A stretch of DNA of 64,000 bases, taken from the NCBI GenBank assembly GCA_000421085.1, contig ATWE01000018.1, positions 33,770 to 97,769 of the forward strand, read 5' to 3'. Source of the stretch: Ensifer sp. USDA 6670. Its GTDB lineage: Bacteria; Pseudomonadota; Alphaproteobacteria; Rhizobiales; Rhizobiaceae. Below the pieces are notes generated by a model. That model searched no databases. It saw only the letters and a program-made list of their open reading frames with translations, and was not told the DNA's origin. This document shows positions 27,170 through 38,599 of the stretch, piece after piece. The position numbers were made by a program, and so were the translations under genes. Each line of letters starts with the position of its first letter. The stretch's first letter is position 1.

Positions 27170-27645
27170 CGGCGCGCCTCCGCAACCAGCGCCTCGAGCA
27201 CTGTTTCGTCGAGTCGCGCATGCACCTCGCCGTCGAGCATCGCCGACGGCGAGCAGGAACAGAGCCCGAGACAGTAGACCGGCTCCAGCGTCACGGCGCC
27301 GTCCGGCGTCGTCTCATGGAAATCGATCCCGAGAAGCGCCTTGGCGCGCTCCGCAAGCCGGTCGCCGCCCATCGACTGGCAGGCTTCGGCGCGACAGAGC
27401 TTCAGCACATGGCGCCCGGCCGGGTGCTCGCGAAAATCATGATAGAAGGTAACCACGCCATAGACTTCGGCGCGCGACAGATTGAGCTCCCGCGCGATCA
27501 CCGGCAGGCTCTCCTCCGGCACATAGCCGAACTCGTCCTGGATTTCATGCAGGATAGGAATAAGCGGGCCTTCGAGCCCCTTGAGTTCGCCGACGATCGC
27601 CAGCGTTCGTTCGGTCACGTCTGCGCGCGGCAGATGGATATTCAC
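27166..27645 (-). CDS. fdsG: Formate dehydrogenase gamma subunit (NuoE-like)
   Basis: 159 residues from a GTG start (MNIHLPRADVTERT when initiated). The C-terminal thioredoxin-like [2Fe-2S] domain has the four cysteines in LCRAEACQSMG and VYCLGLCSCSPSAM. The helical N-terminal part (LIPILHEIQDEFGYVPEESLPVIARELNLSRAEVYGVVTFYHDFR) is typical of NuoE. GGGAGGG eight bases upstream supports GTG at 27645; a longer frame to 27681 is open but starts with unlike residues. It is the first gene of the fds operon. Confidence 0.93.
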   Translation of the reverse strand: MNIHLPRADVTERTLAIVGELKGLEGPLIPILHEIQDEFGYVPEESLPVIARELNLSRAEVYGVVTFYHDFREHPAGRHVLKLCRAEACQSMGGDRLAERAKALLGIDFHETTPDGAVTLEPVYCLGLCSCSPSAMLDGEVHARLDETVLEALVAEARR

Positions 27646-27810
27646 TGAAAGAGCCCTCCCGGCTCGCGGCCGCACCGCCAAGATCTCCCCGACCGTCGTC
27701 GCGCCGCTGTCTCAACCACTTGGGAAAGATCGGAGATTTCACGCTCTTTGCCCATGAAACAAGCTTCGCGCTTATGCTTCCATGGGTCAATAAGGCTGTT
27801 CCGTCGATCG

Positions 27811-27825
27811 ATAGAAAACTTCTAT
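27811..27825. promoter_or_regulatory. LysR-type operator candidate upstream of fdsG
   Basis: ATAGAA-AAC-TTCTAT is a perfect inverted repeat with the T-N11-A pattern of LysR-family sites. It lies about 165 bases upstream of the fdsG start and overlaps the stop codon of the LysR-type gene, so the operator may be partly inside its regulator's own gene. Confidence 0.55.
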
Positions 27826-28718
27826 TGAACCTGGTTGCGCTCACCGAGAATACGGGCCTCGTGCAACAGCGCGGAGACGAGCGGCGTGAACGGCTCACGA
27901 TAGGTGGCGACCAGACCCACCGTATGGCGGACGTCCGGATCGACGATCGGGATCATCCGTATGTCCTCGTGAAAACCGAACGATTTCGCGACGTTATAAG
28001 GCATGATGCTCGCCCACCGCCCGGTCCGGACATGGGAGAAGAGCACGATCATCGAATTCGATTCGAGGGTCGGCTTCGGGATCGCGCCCGCCTCGGCAAA
28101 GTGCTGATTGATGATGCGCCGGTTCTGCATGTCGGCCGTCAATAGACAAAGCCGAATGTCGCTCACTTCCTTCCAGGTCACGCTTTCGCGATCCGAAAGC
28201 GCCGTGCCAGCGGCCGTAACCAGATGATATTGCTCGACCTGCAGGGGCACGCTTGTCACCCGGCCGAGCGGCTCGTTCTCCAGATAGGTCAGCCCGGCAT
28301 CGATCTCGAGGTTTTCGAGAAGCGCGAGAATCTGCAACGATGTCGTCGAAAGCACCGAGAAGGTGACGTCCGGGTGCTTCTCCTGGAAGGGCGCAGTGAT
28401 CAGCGGCACCATGGAAAGCGTCGTCGGCACCGCGGCGAGGCGCATATGCCCCGAGAGACCTTTTCGCGCTGCACGCATCTCCTCGCGCATCGTACGGCTG
28501 TCACTGACGATCCGCCGTGCCCATTCCAGCACCCGCTGTCCTTCGGGCGTCAGTCCCTGGAAACGTGATCCGCGATTGACCAGAATGACGCCGAGCTGTT
28601 CTTCGAGCTGCCGGATCGCTGCCGAAAGCGTCGGCTGCGTCACCCCGCACTCCTCCGCCGCCCGGCCGAAATGCCGTTCGCGGGCCAGTGCGAGAAAGAA
28701 TTCCAGCTTGTCGATCAT
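27822..28718 (-). CDS. LysR-family transcriptional regulator, probable activator of the fds operon
   Basis: 298 residues. The helix-turn-helix is at about 1-60 (MIDKLEFFLALARERHFGRAAEECGVTQPTLSAAIRQLEEQLGV); the rest is the LysR effector domain. It is in the same direction as fdsGBA and ends about 175 bases before fdsG, the position usual for FdsR-type regulators. The link to formate rests on position and on the palindrome at 27811. Upstream of it is a RIME-type repeat. Confidence 0.9.
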   Translation of the reverse strand: MIDKLEFFLALARERHFGRAAEECGVTQPTLSAAIRQLEEQLGVILVNRGSRFQGLTPEGQRVLEWARRIVSDSRTMREEMRAARKGLSGHMRLAAVPTTLSMVPLITAPFQEKHPDVTFSVLSTTSLQILALLENLEIDAGLTYLENEPLGRVTSVPLQVEQYHLVTAAGTALSDRESVTWKEVSDIRLCLLTADMQNRRIINQHFAEAGAIPKPTLESNSMIVLFSHVRTGRWASIMPYNVAKSFGFHEDIRMIPIVDPDVRHTVGLVATYREPFTPLVSALLHEARILGERNQVQ

Positions 28719-28737
28719 TCGTGGCCTTTAGATCTGC

Positions 28738-28850
28738 CCCTCACCCTAGCCCTCTCCCCGCACCGCGGGGAGAGGGGACTAAAGACGCCGCCGCGAGTCT
28801 CTTCTCCCCGCAGGCGGGGAGAAGGTGCCGGCAGGCGGATGCGGGGCATT
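28738..28850. repeat. RIME-type palindromic intergenic element, intact copy
   Basis: Two strong palindromes, CCCTCTCCCCGC-ACC-GCGGGGAGAGGG (28750-28776) and CTTCTCCCCGC-AG-GCGGGGAGAAG (28801-28824), joined by a spacer. This is the layout of the Rhizobium-specific intergenic mosaic element. On the minus strand it carries GCCGGCACCTTCTCC uninterrupted (28818-28832), the sequence into which the IS110 element at the right edge appears to have inserted. Confidence 0.8.
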
Positions 28851-28855
28851 GCATC

Positions 28856-29626
28856 CTAACAGATCAATTGTCCACCATTCACCTCCAGGACCTGGCCGGT
28901 GATGTAGCCGGACAGCGCGTGCGAGGCCAGGAAGAGATAGGCCGGCGCGCAATCCTCCGCCGTCCCGAGCCGGCCGAGCGGGATGGTCTTGCGCGTCGCC
29001 TCCAGCTTCTCCGGCGTCGAATAGCGCTCGTGGAAATCCGTCGTGATCGTGCCGGGCGAGACGCAGTTGACACGGATGCCGTCCGGCGCAAGTTCACGCG
29101 CCAGCGCTTTCGAATAGGTTGCGACGAAAGCTTTGGTGGCAGAGTAGATCGAAGAGCCCGGACTGCCGCCCATGCGCGCCGAGATCGAAACCGTGTTGAC
29201 GATCGCAGGACGCGTGCCCTTGCGCAGGAGCGGCAGCATCGTCCGGGTCATCTCCACGACCGAGGTCTGGTTGAGCTGCACGACCGTGCGGTATTGCTCA
29301 TCGGTGAGATCGGCCGCCGGAAAGCGGCCGACCATCGTGCCGGCATTGTTGACGAGGACATCGACACTGTCAAAGCGGCTCCTCGCCACATCGGCGAGCC
29401 TCTCGACGCCCCCGTCGGCAACGAAATCCGCCGCCGCGAGGAACGCCCTGCCCTCGGCCGCTGCAAGATCGAGAAACTCCGGGCGGTCGGCGGCGATCGT
29501 CCGCCCCATATGCACCAGCACGCGCGCACCGCAGTCGAGGAACTGCCGCGCGACCTCGAGGCCGATGCCCCTCCCGCCGCCGGTAACCACCACGTTCATG
29601 CCCTTGAACAAGGCCGGATGATACAT
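28856..29626 (-). CDS. Short-chain dehydrogenase/reductase (SDR), classical type
   Basis: 256 residues. The nucleotide-binding TGGGRGIG is near residue 15, NNAG near 90, and the catalytic set is Ser (SISARMGG region) with YSATK (Tyr-X3-Lys). The end CVSPGTITTDFHERY and GYITGQVLEVNGGQ is usual for the family. The substrate is unknown. It is divergent from glpR, which raises a possible link to glycerol or polyol metabolism, but many SDRs sit beside unrelated genes. Confidence 0.88.
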   Translation of the reverse strand: MYHPALFKGMNVVVTGGGRGIGLEVARQFLDCGARVLVHMGRTIAADRPEFLDLAAAEGRAFLAAADFVADGGVERLADVARSRFDSVDVLVNNAGTMVGRFPAADLTDEQYRTVVQLNQTSVVEMTRTMLPLLRKGTRPAIVNTVSISARMGGSPGSSIYSATKAFVATYSKALARELAPDGIRVNCVSPGTITTDFHERYSTPEKLEATRKTIPLGRLGTAEDCAPAYLFLASHALSGYITGQVLEVNGGQLIC

Positions 29627-29748
29627 GCGCTTTCTTCCTCCCGATTACGTCGGACTGGCGTGCCCCTCCGCCGATTACAGCGCAGATCGGGCGCGCGCCG
29701 CAACGAAAATCGAACGCGCTGGATATTTCTAATCTGAAATTGCACCGC

Positions 29749-29781
29749 TTTCGTTTTCGCATATTATGAAAGAAAACGAAA
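29749..29781. promoter_or_regulatory. Inverted repeat upstream of glpR, probable GlpR autoregulatory operator
   Basis: TTTCGTTTTC and GAAAACGAAA are perfect inverted ten-mers separated by 13 bases, ending 12 bases before the glpR start. TTTCG-rich repeats are typical targets of DeoR-family regulators. Confidence 0.55.
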
Positions 29782-29793
29782 CGCGAGGGGCGG

Positions 29794-30558
29794 ATGTATC
29801 TGACCGGACGACAGGCGGAGATTTTGGAACTGGCGAAAACGGAAGGCCGCGTGCTGGTCGAGGATCTCGCCCAGCGCTTTTCCGTTACGCCGCAGACGAT
29901 CCGCAAGGACCTGAACGATCTCTGCGACGCCAGGGTTTTGAACCGCATTCACGGCGGCGCCATTTTTCCGAGCGGCAAGGAAAACGTCAGATACGAATCC
30001 CGCCGCCAGATCGCCGCGGCGGAAAAGCAGGCGATCGGCCGTGCCGCGGCCGCGCTCATCCCGGACAATTCTTCGCTCTTCATCAATATCGGCACCACGA
30101 CGGAAGCGGTGGGAGAGGCGCTCCTCGACCACCGGGAGCTGATGATCATCACCAACAACATCAACGTAGCCAACAGGTTGCGGGTCTTCCCCTCGATCGA
30201 GGTGGTGATCGCCGGCGGGGTCGTTCGCGGCTCCGACGGCGGCATCGTCGGAGAGGCCGCCGTCGACTTCATCAAGCAGTTCAAGGTGGATTTCGCGGTA
30301 ATCGGCGCCTCGGCGATCGACCCCGACGGAGCCCTGCTCGATTTCGATTATCGCGAAGTGAAAGTTGCGCAGGCGATCATCGCCAATGCGCGCCATGTCA
30401 TCCTCGTTTCGGATTCGACGAAATTCGAACGCACCGCGCCGGTGCGTATCGGTCATATCTCGCAGGTGCAGACCTTCATCACCGACCGCTGCATCGTTGA
30501 AAACGTTAGAAAAATCTGCGCCGACCAGGATGTGAGGCTGGTCGAGACCGAGGTCTGA
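29794..30558 (+). CDS. glpR: DeoR-family repressor of the glycerol genes
   Basis: 254 residues. The DeoR helix-turn-helix is at about 1-57 (MYLTGRQAEILELAKTEGRVLVEDLAQRFSVTPQTIRKDLNDLC followed by VLNRIHGGA), and the sugar-phosphate sensor domain holds NIGTTTEAVGEAL and VIGASAIDPDGALLDFDYREV. Glycerol-3-phosphate is the expected inducer. GAGGGG supports the start. It is directly followed by glpD and the glp transporter, as in the glycerol locus described for Rhizobium leguminosarum. Confidence 0.93.
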   Translation: MYLTGRQAEILELAKTEGRVLVEDLAQRFSVTPQTIRKDLNDLCDARVLNRIHGGAIFPSGKENVRYESRRQIAAAEKQAIGRAAAALIPDNSSLFINIGTTTEAVGEALLDHRELMIITNNINVANRLRVFPSIEVVIAGGVVRGSDGGIVGEAAVDFIKQFKVDFAVIGASAIDPDGALLDFDYREVKVAQAIIANARHVILVSDSTKFERTAPVRIGHISQVQTFITDRCIVENVRKICADQDVRLVETEV

Positions 30559-30594
30559 TCCGGTCTCCGATTCCCTGGCGGAAAGCCCGGAAAC

Positions 30595-30642
30595 ATTCGT
30601 TTGACATTCGAAATATTTTCGCTTTAACTGCATTCACTTTCG
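30595..30642. promoter_or_regulatory. Phased TTCG repeats upstream of glpD
   Basis: ATTCG at 30595 and 30606, TTTCG at 30617 and another TTTCG at 30638 are spaced 11, 11 and 21 bases apart, so they lie on about one face of the helix. They fall between glpR and glpD, about 50-95 bases before the glpD start. A GlpR operator is the simplest reading. Confidence 0.45.
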
Positions 30643-30688
30643 CGATTGCACAAATTGTGCGTCGCGAATTGCGGAGGGGAAAACAAGA

Positions 30689-32200
30689 GTGTCAGAGCAG
30701 ACGATCTTCGACGTCTTCGTCATAGGCGGCGGCATCAACGGATGCGGCATCGCGCGTGATGCGGCCGGCCGTGGATATTCCGTCGCCCTTGCGGAGATGA
30801 GCGATTTCGCCTCCGGGACATCCTCCGGCTCGACCAAGCTCATCCACGGCGGCTTGCGTTACCTCGAACATTATGAATTCCGCCTCGTGCGCGAAGCCCT
30901 GATGGAGCGCGAAGTCCTCTGGGCGATGGCGCCGCACGTGATCTGGCCGATGCGCTTCGTGCTGCCCTTCCACAAGGGTGGTCCGCGCCCGGCCTGGCTG
31001 ATCCGCCTCGGCCTCTTTCTTTACGATCACATCGGCGGCCGTAAGCTTCTGCCGGCGACGAAGACGCTCGACATGACGCACGATCCCGCAGGCGCACCGC
31101 TGAAGCGTCTCTTCACCAAAGCATTCGAATATTCGGACGGCTGGGTCGACGATGCTCGCCTCGTGGTGCTGAACGCGCGCGACGCCGCCGACCGCGGCGC
31201 GAGGATCATGGCGCGCACCCGGGTTGTCTCGGCGCGCCGCGAGGGCGGCCGTTGGGCGATCGAAACCGAGAGCACGGAGACAGGCGCGCGCGAGACGATT
31301 CGCGCCCGCATGCTCGTCAATGCCGCGGGCCCCTGGGTGGACCGGGTTCTCTCCGAAGCGGTCGGCAACAATGACGTCCGCAATGTCCGCCTGGTCCAGG
31401 GCAGTCATATCGTCGTGAAGAAGAAGTTCGACGATCCGCGCGCCTATTTCTTCCAGAACCCGGACGGGCGGATCATGTTCGCCATTCCTTACCAGGACGA
31501 GTTCACGCTGATCGGTACCACCGATCGCGATTTCACCGGCAATCCGGCTGACGTGCGCATCAGCGATGCAGAGACCGATTATCTCTGCAGGGCGGCGAGC
31601 GAATATTTCAGCGACCCGGTCGGCAGAGAGGATATCGTGTGGACCTATTCCGCCGTGCGCCCTCTTTTCGATGACGGTGCGAGCAAGGCGCAGGAGGCGA
31701 CCCGCGACTATGTGCTGCGGGTCGAGAACGGCGATGCACCGCTGCTCAACGTCTTCGGCGGCAAGCTCACCACCTACAGGCGGCTTGCGGAATCGGCACT
31801 CGATAAGATCGGCGAGACCATCGGGGAAAAGGGCAGGAAGTGGACGGCCGGATCGCATCTTCCGGGCGGCGATTTTCCGGCCGCCGGCTATGACGACGAG
31901 GTCGCGAAGCTCAGAACGCGCTATCCTTTCCTGGCCGCTTCCCACGCCCGCCGGCTGGTACGGCTCTACGGCACGCGGGCGGCAGAGCTTCTCGGCAATG
32001 CCGTGAGCGAGGCCGACCTCGGAAAGCACTTCGGGGCGGATCTCTATGCGGCGGAAGTGGATTGGCTCATCGGGCAGGAATGGGCATTGCGCGCGGAGGA
32101 CGTGCTTTGGCGCCGCACGAAACTGGGACTGAAGTTTTCGCGGGCGCAAACCGCGGAACTGGAGGAATATATGCGGGGCGCGGTCAACGCGGCCGCCTGA
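30689..32200 (+). CDS. glpD: Aerobic glycerol-3-phosphate dehydrogenase (FAD)
   Basis: 503 residues from a GTG start with GGAGGGG upstream. GlpD oxidises glycerol-3-phosphate to dihydroxyacetone phosphate and passes electrons to quinone at the inner membrane. The FAD fold is DVFVIGGGINGCGIARDAAGRG near the N-terminus; SGTSSGSTKLIHGGLRYLEHYEFRLV is the family's active-site signature, and NVFGGKLTTYRRLAE lies near the C-terminal domain. It heads the transporter operon. Confidence 0.96.
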   Translation: MSEQTIFDVFVIGGGINGCGIARDAAGRGYSVALAEMSDFASGTSSGSTKLIHGGLRYLEHYEFRLVREALMEREVLWAMAPHVIWPMRFVLPFHKGGPRPAWLIRLGLFLYDHIGGRKLLPATKTLDMTHDPAGAPLKRLFTKAFEYSDGWVDDARLVVLNARDAADRGARIMARTRVVSARREGGRWAIETESTETGARETIRARMLVNAAGPWVDRVLSEAVGNNDVRNVRLVQGSHIVVKKKFDDPRAYFFQNPDGRIMFAIPYQDEFTLIGTTDRDFTGNPADVRISDAETDYLCRAASEYFSDPVGREDIVWTYSAVRPLFDDGASKAQEATRDYVLRVENGDAPLLNVFGGKLTTYRRLAESALDKIGETIGEKGRKWTAGSHLPGGDFPAAGYDDEVAKLRTRYPFLAASHARRLVRLYGTRAAELLGNAVSEADLGKHFGADLYAAEVDWLIGQEWALRAEDVLWRRTKLGLKFSRAQTAELEEYMRGAVNAAA

Positions 32201-32238
32201 GGTACCACGGCTGAACTGCCGTTGGGGTGGAGAATTCA

Positions 32239-33309
32239 ATGCTTGAAATGAAGAAGATATCCAAGGTCGTGGGTGGAGAGACGCACATCCACCCGACCGA
32301 CCTTGTGCTGGAGAGGGGGTCGCTCAACGTGCTGCTCGGCCCGACGCTCTCCGGCAAGACGTCGCTGATGCGGCTGATGGCAGGTCTCGACAAGCCCGCC
32401 TCCGGTTCGATCTTTTTCGACGGTGCCGACGTTACCGGCGTTCCGGTTCAGAAGCGCTCGGTTGCCATGGTCTATCAGCAGTTCATCAACTATCCGGCGA
32501 TGACGGTGTATGAGAACATCGCCTCGCCGATGCGGATCAAGCGCGCCGACGGCGCCACCGTCGACCGCGAAGTGCGCAAGGCGGCGGAACTCCTGAAGCT
32601 CACGCCCTATCTCGACCGCACGCCGCTTAGCCTTTCCGGCGGTCAGCAGCAGCGCACCGCGCTCGCCCGCGCCATCGTCAAGAATGCCGATCTGGTGCTG
32701 CTCGACGAGCCGCTTGCCAATCTCGACTACAAGCTGCGGGAGGAATTGCGCGAGGAACTGCCGAAGATCTTCGCCGCATCCGGCGCGATCTTCGTCTACG
32801 CGACGACAGAGCCGTCGGAAGCGCTCCTGCTCGGCGGCAACACCGCCACCCTGAGCGAGGGAAGGATCACCCAGTTCGGCCGCACCATCGACGTCTATCG
32901 CCGCCCGGTCGATATCGTCACGGCCCGCACATTCGCCGATCCGCCGCTGAACACGATCGGCCTGCTGAAGACGGGGCCACATTTCGTGCTCGAAGGTAAG
33001 CCGGTGCTTGCCGTTCCTGCCCATCTCCGCTCCCTCGCCGACGGTCCGTGCACGGTGGCGTTCCAGCCGCATCATCTTTCTTTCGACCAGCCGGACGGCA
33101 GCGACGAGCCGCTGACCGTCAAAACGGCGATCTCGGAGATCACCGGCTCCGAGAGTTTCATTCACGTCGCCTTCGCGGGCGCCCGCTGGGTCATGCTCGC
33201 ACCCGGCATTCACGAGATCGAACCGGACGCAATGCTCAAGGTCTTCGTCGATACCCGCCACCTCATGGCTTTCGAGCCGGACGGCAGGGCGGTCGGCGGG
33301 ATTGCCTGA
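32239..33309 (+). CDS. glpS: Glycerol ABC transporter ATP-binding subunit GlpS
   Basis: 356 residues, a MalK-type subunit (nucleotide-binding domain to about residue 235, then an OB-like regulatory part). Walker A is GPTLSGKTS (34-42), the Q-loop VYQQF (79-83), the signature LSGGQ is canonical (132-136) and Walker B is DLVLLDEP (151-158). The switch histidine is missing: the usual VTHDQxE reads ATTEPSE with Thr at 190. GlpT shows the opposite defect. GGAG six bases before 32239 supports the start. Second gene of the glpD-glpSTPQUV operon. Confidence 0.92.
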   Translation: MLEMKKISKVVGGETHIHPTDLVLERGSLNVLLGPTLSGKTSLMRLMAGLDKPASGSIFFDGADVTGVPVQKRSVAMVYQQFINYPAMTVYENIASPMRIKRADGATVDREVRKAAELLKLTPYLDRTPLSLSGGQQQRTALARAIVKNADLVLLDEPLANLDYKLREELREELPKIFAASGAIFVYATTEPSEALLLGGNTATLSEGRITQFGRTIDVYRRPVDIVTARTFADPPLNTIGLLKTGPHFVLEGKPVLAVPAHLRSLADGPCTVAFQPHHLSFDQPDGSDEPLTVKTAISEITGSESFIHVAFAGARWVMLAPGIHEIEPDAMLKVFVDTRHLMAFEPDGRAVGGIA

Positions 33310-33331
33310 GAACGGCGTCGGGGAGGAAACC

Positions 33332-34402
<1,071 letters not shown>

Positions 34403-34403
34403 C

Positions 34404-35270
<867 letters not shown>

Positions 35271-35290
35271 GAAAGGAGGGAGGAGACATC

Positions 35291-36114
<824 letters not shown>

Positions 36115-36115
<1 letters not shown>

Positions 36116-36534
36116 TGGCAACCATCGCCACTCGCAAGAACCGCTGGCCCGTAGCGCTTGCTGCCGTGCTCGTCGTCTTTCTCGCCGCTGCCGGCCTGCT
36201 CTTTTCCGTTCTGCCGGCCAAGGACGGCAAGACCGACTGGTTCGCCCCGCTGGTCCCCGGCGGCTGGATGGCCTGGTCTTTCCCGACCGCCATGTTCTTT
36301 CTGACGATCTTCGCGCTCCTGTCGCTGATGGCCGTCTGGGAATATGCCCGGCCGGGCGGAAACCCGCGCGTCGGCATCCTGCGCTTCGAGACGACCCGGG
36401 GCGACCGGCTCTTCGTGTCGCTCCTCGGAAGCGCATTCATTCACCTCGCCTGGCTGGGGCTGGTCGGCGCAAATCTCTGGTGGGCGGTCGCCCTGTCGGT
36501 GATCTATGCGGTCGGCGTCTTCCGCTACGTCTGA
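36115..36534 (+). CDS. glpU: Small integral membrane protein GlpU (DUF2160-like)
   Basis: 139 residues with about four hydrophobic helices (VALAAVLVVFLAAAGLLFSVL, FPTAMFFLTIFALLSLMAVW, LFVSLLGSAFIHLAWLGLVGA, WAVALSVIYAVGVF). It has no known catalytic motif. The start codon overlaps the glpQ stop, so it belongs to the transporter operon; GlpU is a named member of the Rhizobium glpSTPQUV operon with no clear counterpart in ordinary sugar ABC importers. Its job is not known. Confidence 0.88.
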
Positions 36535-36545
36535 GGAACCAAACG

Positions 36546-36570
36546 AAGGGCGCTCATCGCGGGCGCCCTT
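36546..36570 (+). other. Intercistronic stem-loop between glpU and glpV
   Basis: AAGGGCGC-N9-GCGCCCTT, a perfect eight-pair stem 46 bases before the glpV start. No clear T run follows (CTTTGAAACT), so it is more likely an RNA-stabilising or partial-termination element than a full terminator. It sits where the binding-protein gene would need a higher transcript level. Confidence 0.55.
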
Positions 36571-36615
36571 TGAAACTGCAAGTGAAAGCAATCGCAAAAC
36601 CCAAGGGAGGATTTA

Positions 36616-38340
36616 ATGCGAAGGCACCTTTTGACAACGACGGCGGCCATGCTGCTGGCATTTACCGGCTCGGCATTTGCCGGAATGGACGAGGCAAAGC
36701 AGTTCCTGGACAAGGAAGTCGGCGACATGTCCTCGCTCGACCGCGCCGCCCAGGAAGCGGAAATGCAATGGTTCGTCGATGCGGCAAAACCTTTTGCCGG
36801 CATGGAGATCAAGGTCGTTTCCGAGACGATCACCACTCATGAATATGAATCCAAGGTGCTGGCACCGGCTTTCACCGCGATCACCGGCATCAAGATCACC
36901 CATGACCTGATCGGCGAAGGCGACGTCGTCGAAAAACTGCAGACGCAGATGCAGTCGGGCGAGAACGTCTATGACGCCTATATCAACGACTCTGACCTGA
37001 TCGGCACGCACTGGCGCTACCAGCAGGCGCGCAGCCTGACCGACTTCATGGCAAACGAGGGCAAGGACGTCACCAACCCCAACCTCGACATAGACGACTT
37101 CATCGGCAAATCCTTCACCACCGCTCCGGACGGCAAGCTCTACCAGCTTCCCGACCAGCAGTTCGCGAACCTCTACTGGTTCCGCTACGACTGGTTCAAC
37201 GACGAGAAGAACAAGGCGGACTTCAAGGCGAAGTACGGCTACGAACTCGGCGTTCCGGTCAACTGGTCGGCCTATGAGGACATCGCCGAGTTCTTCACCG
37301 GCCGCGAGATCGACGGCAAGAAGGTCTATGGCCACATGGACTACGGCAAGAAGGACCCGTCGCTCGGCTGGCGCTTCACCGATGCCTGGCTGTCGATGGC
37401 CGGCAACGGCGACAAGGGGATCCCGAACGGCAAGCCGGTAGACGAGTGGGGCATCAAGGTCGACGAGAACTCGCGCCCCGTCGGGTCCTGCGTCGCACGC
37501 GGCGGCGACACCAACGGCCCGGCCTCGGTCTACGCCATCCAGAAATATCTCGACTGGATGAAGGCCTATGCGCCGGCTGCTGCCCAGGGCATGACCTTCT
37601 CGGAATCCGGACCGGTGCCATCGCAGGGCGAGGTCGCCCAGCAGATGTTCACCTATACCGCCTTCACCGCCGATTTCGTGAAGGAAGGCCTGCCGGTCGT
37701 GAACGAGGACGGCACGCCGAAGTGGCGTTTCGCCCCGAGCCCGCACGGCGTCTACTGGAAGGACGGCATGAAGCTCGGCTATCAGGACGCCGGCTCCTGG
37801 ACGCTTCTCAAGTCGACGCCGGACGATAGGGCCAAGGCTGCGTGGCTCTACGCGCAGTTCGTGACCTCCAAGACGGTGGACGTGAAGAAGAGCCATGTTG
37901 GCCTCACCTTCATCCGCCAGTCGACGCTCGATCATCAGAGCTTCACCGATCGCGCCCCGAAGCTCGGCGGCCTGATCGAGTTCTACCGCTCACCGGCCCG
38001 TCTGCAGTGGTCGCCGACCGGAACGAACGTGCCCGACTATCCGAAGCTGGCACAGCTCTGGTGGCAGGCGATCGGCGATGCTTCCTCCGGCGCGAAGACC
38101 GCCCAGGAAGCGATGGACTCGCTCTGCGCCGAGCAGGAAAAGGTGCTGCAGCGCCTGGAACGTGCCGGCGTCCAGGGCGACATCGGTCCGAAGCTCGCCG
38201 AAGAGCATGACCTCGAATACTGGAACGCGGAAGCCGTGAAGGCGGGCAACCTCGCACCGCAGCTCAAGGTCGAGAACGAGAAGGAAAAGCCGACCACCGT
38301 CAACTACGACGAGCTGGTCAAGAGCTGGCAGACGAACTGA
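36616..38340 (+). CDS. glpV: Glycerol ABC transporter substrate-binding protein GlpV
   Basis: 574 residues, longer than most family 1 binding proteins (about 420). A clear signal peptide (MRRHLLTTTAAMLLAFTGSAFA) sends it to the periplasm. The mature part has the SBP_bac fold hints EIKVVSETITTHEYESKVLAPAFTAITGIKITHDLIGEGDVVEKLQTQ and YDAYINDSDLIG. GGGAGG upstream supports the start. It ends the glp operon and is followed by a strong terminator. No glycerol kinase gene follows, unlike the R. leguminosarum locus, so glpK must be elsewhere. Confidence 0.92.
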   Translation: MRRHLLTTTAAMLLAFTGSAFAGMDEAKQFLDKEVGDMSSLDRAAQEAEMQWFVDAAKPFAGMEIKVVSETITTHEYESKVLAPAFTAITGIKITHDLIGEGDVVEKLQTQMQSGENVYDAYINDSDLIGTHWRYQQARSLTDFMANEGKDVTNPNLDIDDFIGKSFTTAPDGKLYQLPDQQFANLYWFRYDWFNDEKNKADFKAKYGYELGVPVNWSAYEDIAEFFTGREIDGKKVYGHMDYGKKDPSLGWRFTDAWLSMAGNGDKGIPNGKPVDEWGIKVDENSRPVGSCVARGGDTNGPASVYAIQKYLDWMKAYAPAAAQGMTFSESGPVPSQGEVAQQMFTYTAFTADFVKEGLPVVNEDGTPKWRFAPSPHGVYWKDGMKLGYQDAGSWTLLKSTPDDRAKAAWLYAQFVTSKTVDVKKSHVGLTFIRQSTLDHQSFTDRAPKLGGLIEFYRSPARLQWSPTGTNVPDYPKLAQLWWQAIGDASSGAKTAQEAMDSLCAEQEKVLQRLERAGVQGDIGPKLAEEHDLEYWNAEAVKAGNLAPQLKVENEKEKPTTVNYDELVKSWQTN

Positions 38341-38391
38341 TCAATAGACGCTGCCCGATCCCTGGGCGGCGTTCTTCAGGGGAGATGCGGC

Positions 38392-38420
38392 ACCGGGGCT
38401 GGAAACGGCCCCGGTTTTTT
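38392..38420 (+). terminator. Rho-independent terminator of the glp operon
   Basis: ACCGGGGC-N8-GCCCCGGT followed by six T, 52 bases after the glpV stop. Confidence 0.85.
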
Positions 38421-38599
38421 CGTTTCGAATCGAGGGCGCCGCCCCCGCGCTCGCCGCTGCGATCAGCGCAGCATTACCGCCCGCCAGGCGAAAACTGTTT
38501 CCCCTATTTCGGTAAGGCAGCGCCCCATCGCCGCTGACATTATTTGCCACCTTCTTCGTAGGAAGTGGATGACATGCAAAGGTATTGGAGGAGATTACC

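Noticed and set aside
28738..28850. Repeated GC palindromes considered as a CRISPR array
   Set aside because: Only two different palindromes with one spacer, no regular unit length and no cas genes; it fits a RIME element.
38421..38599. A purine riboswitch before the first nucleobase permease
   Set aside because: I could not find a three-way junction with conserved loops; only weak stems are present.
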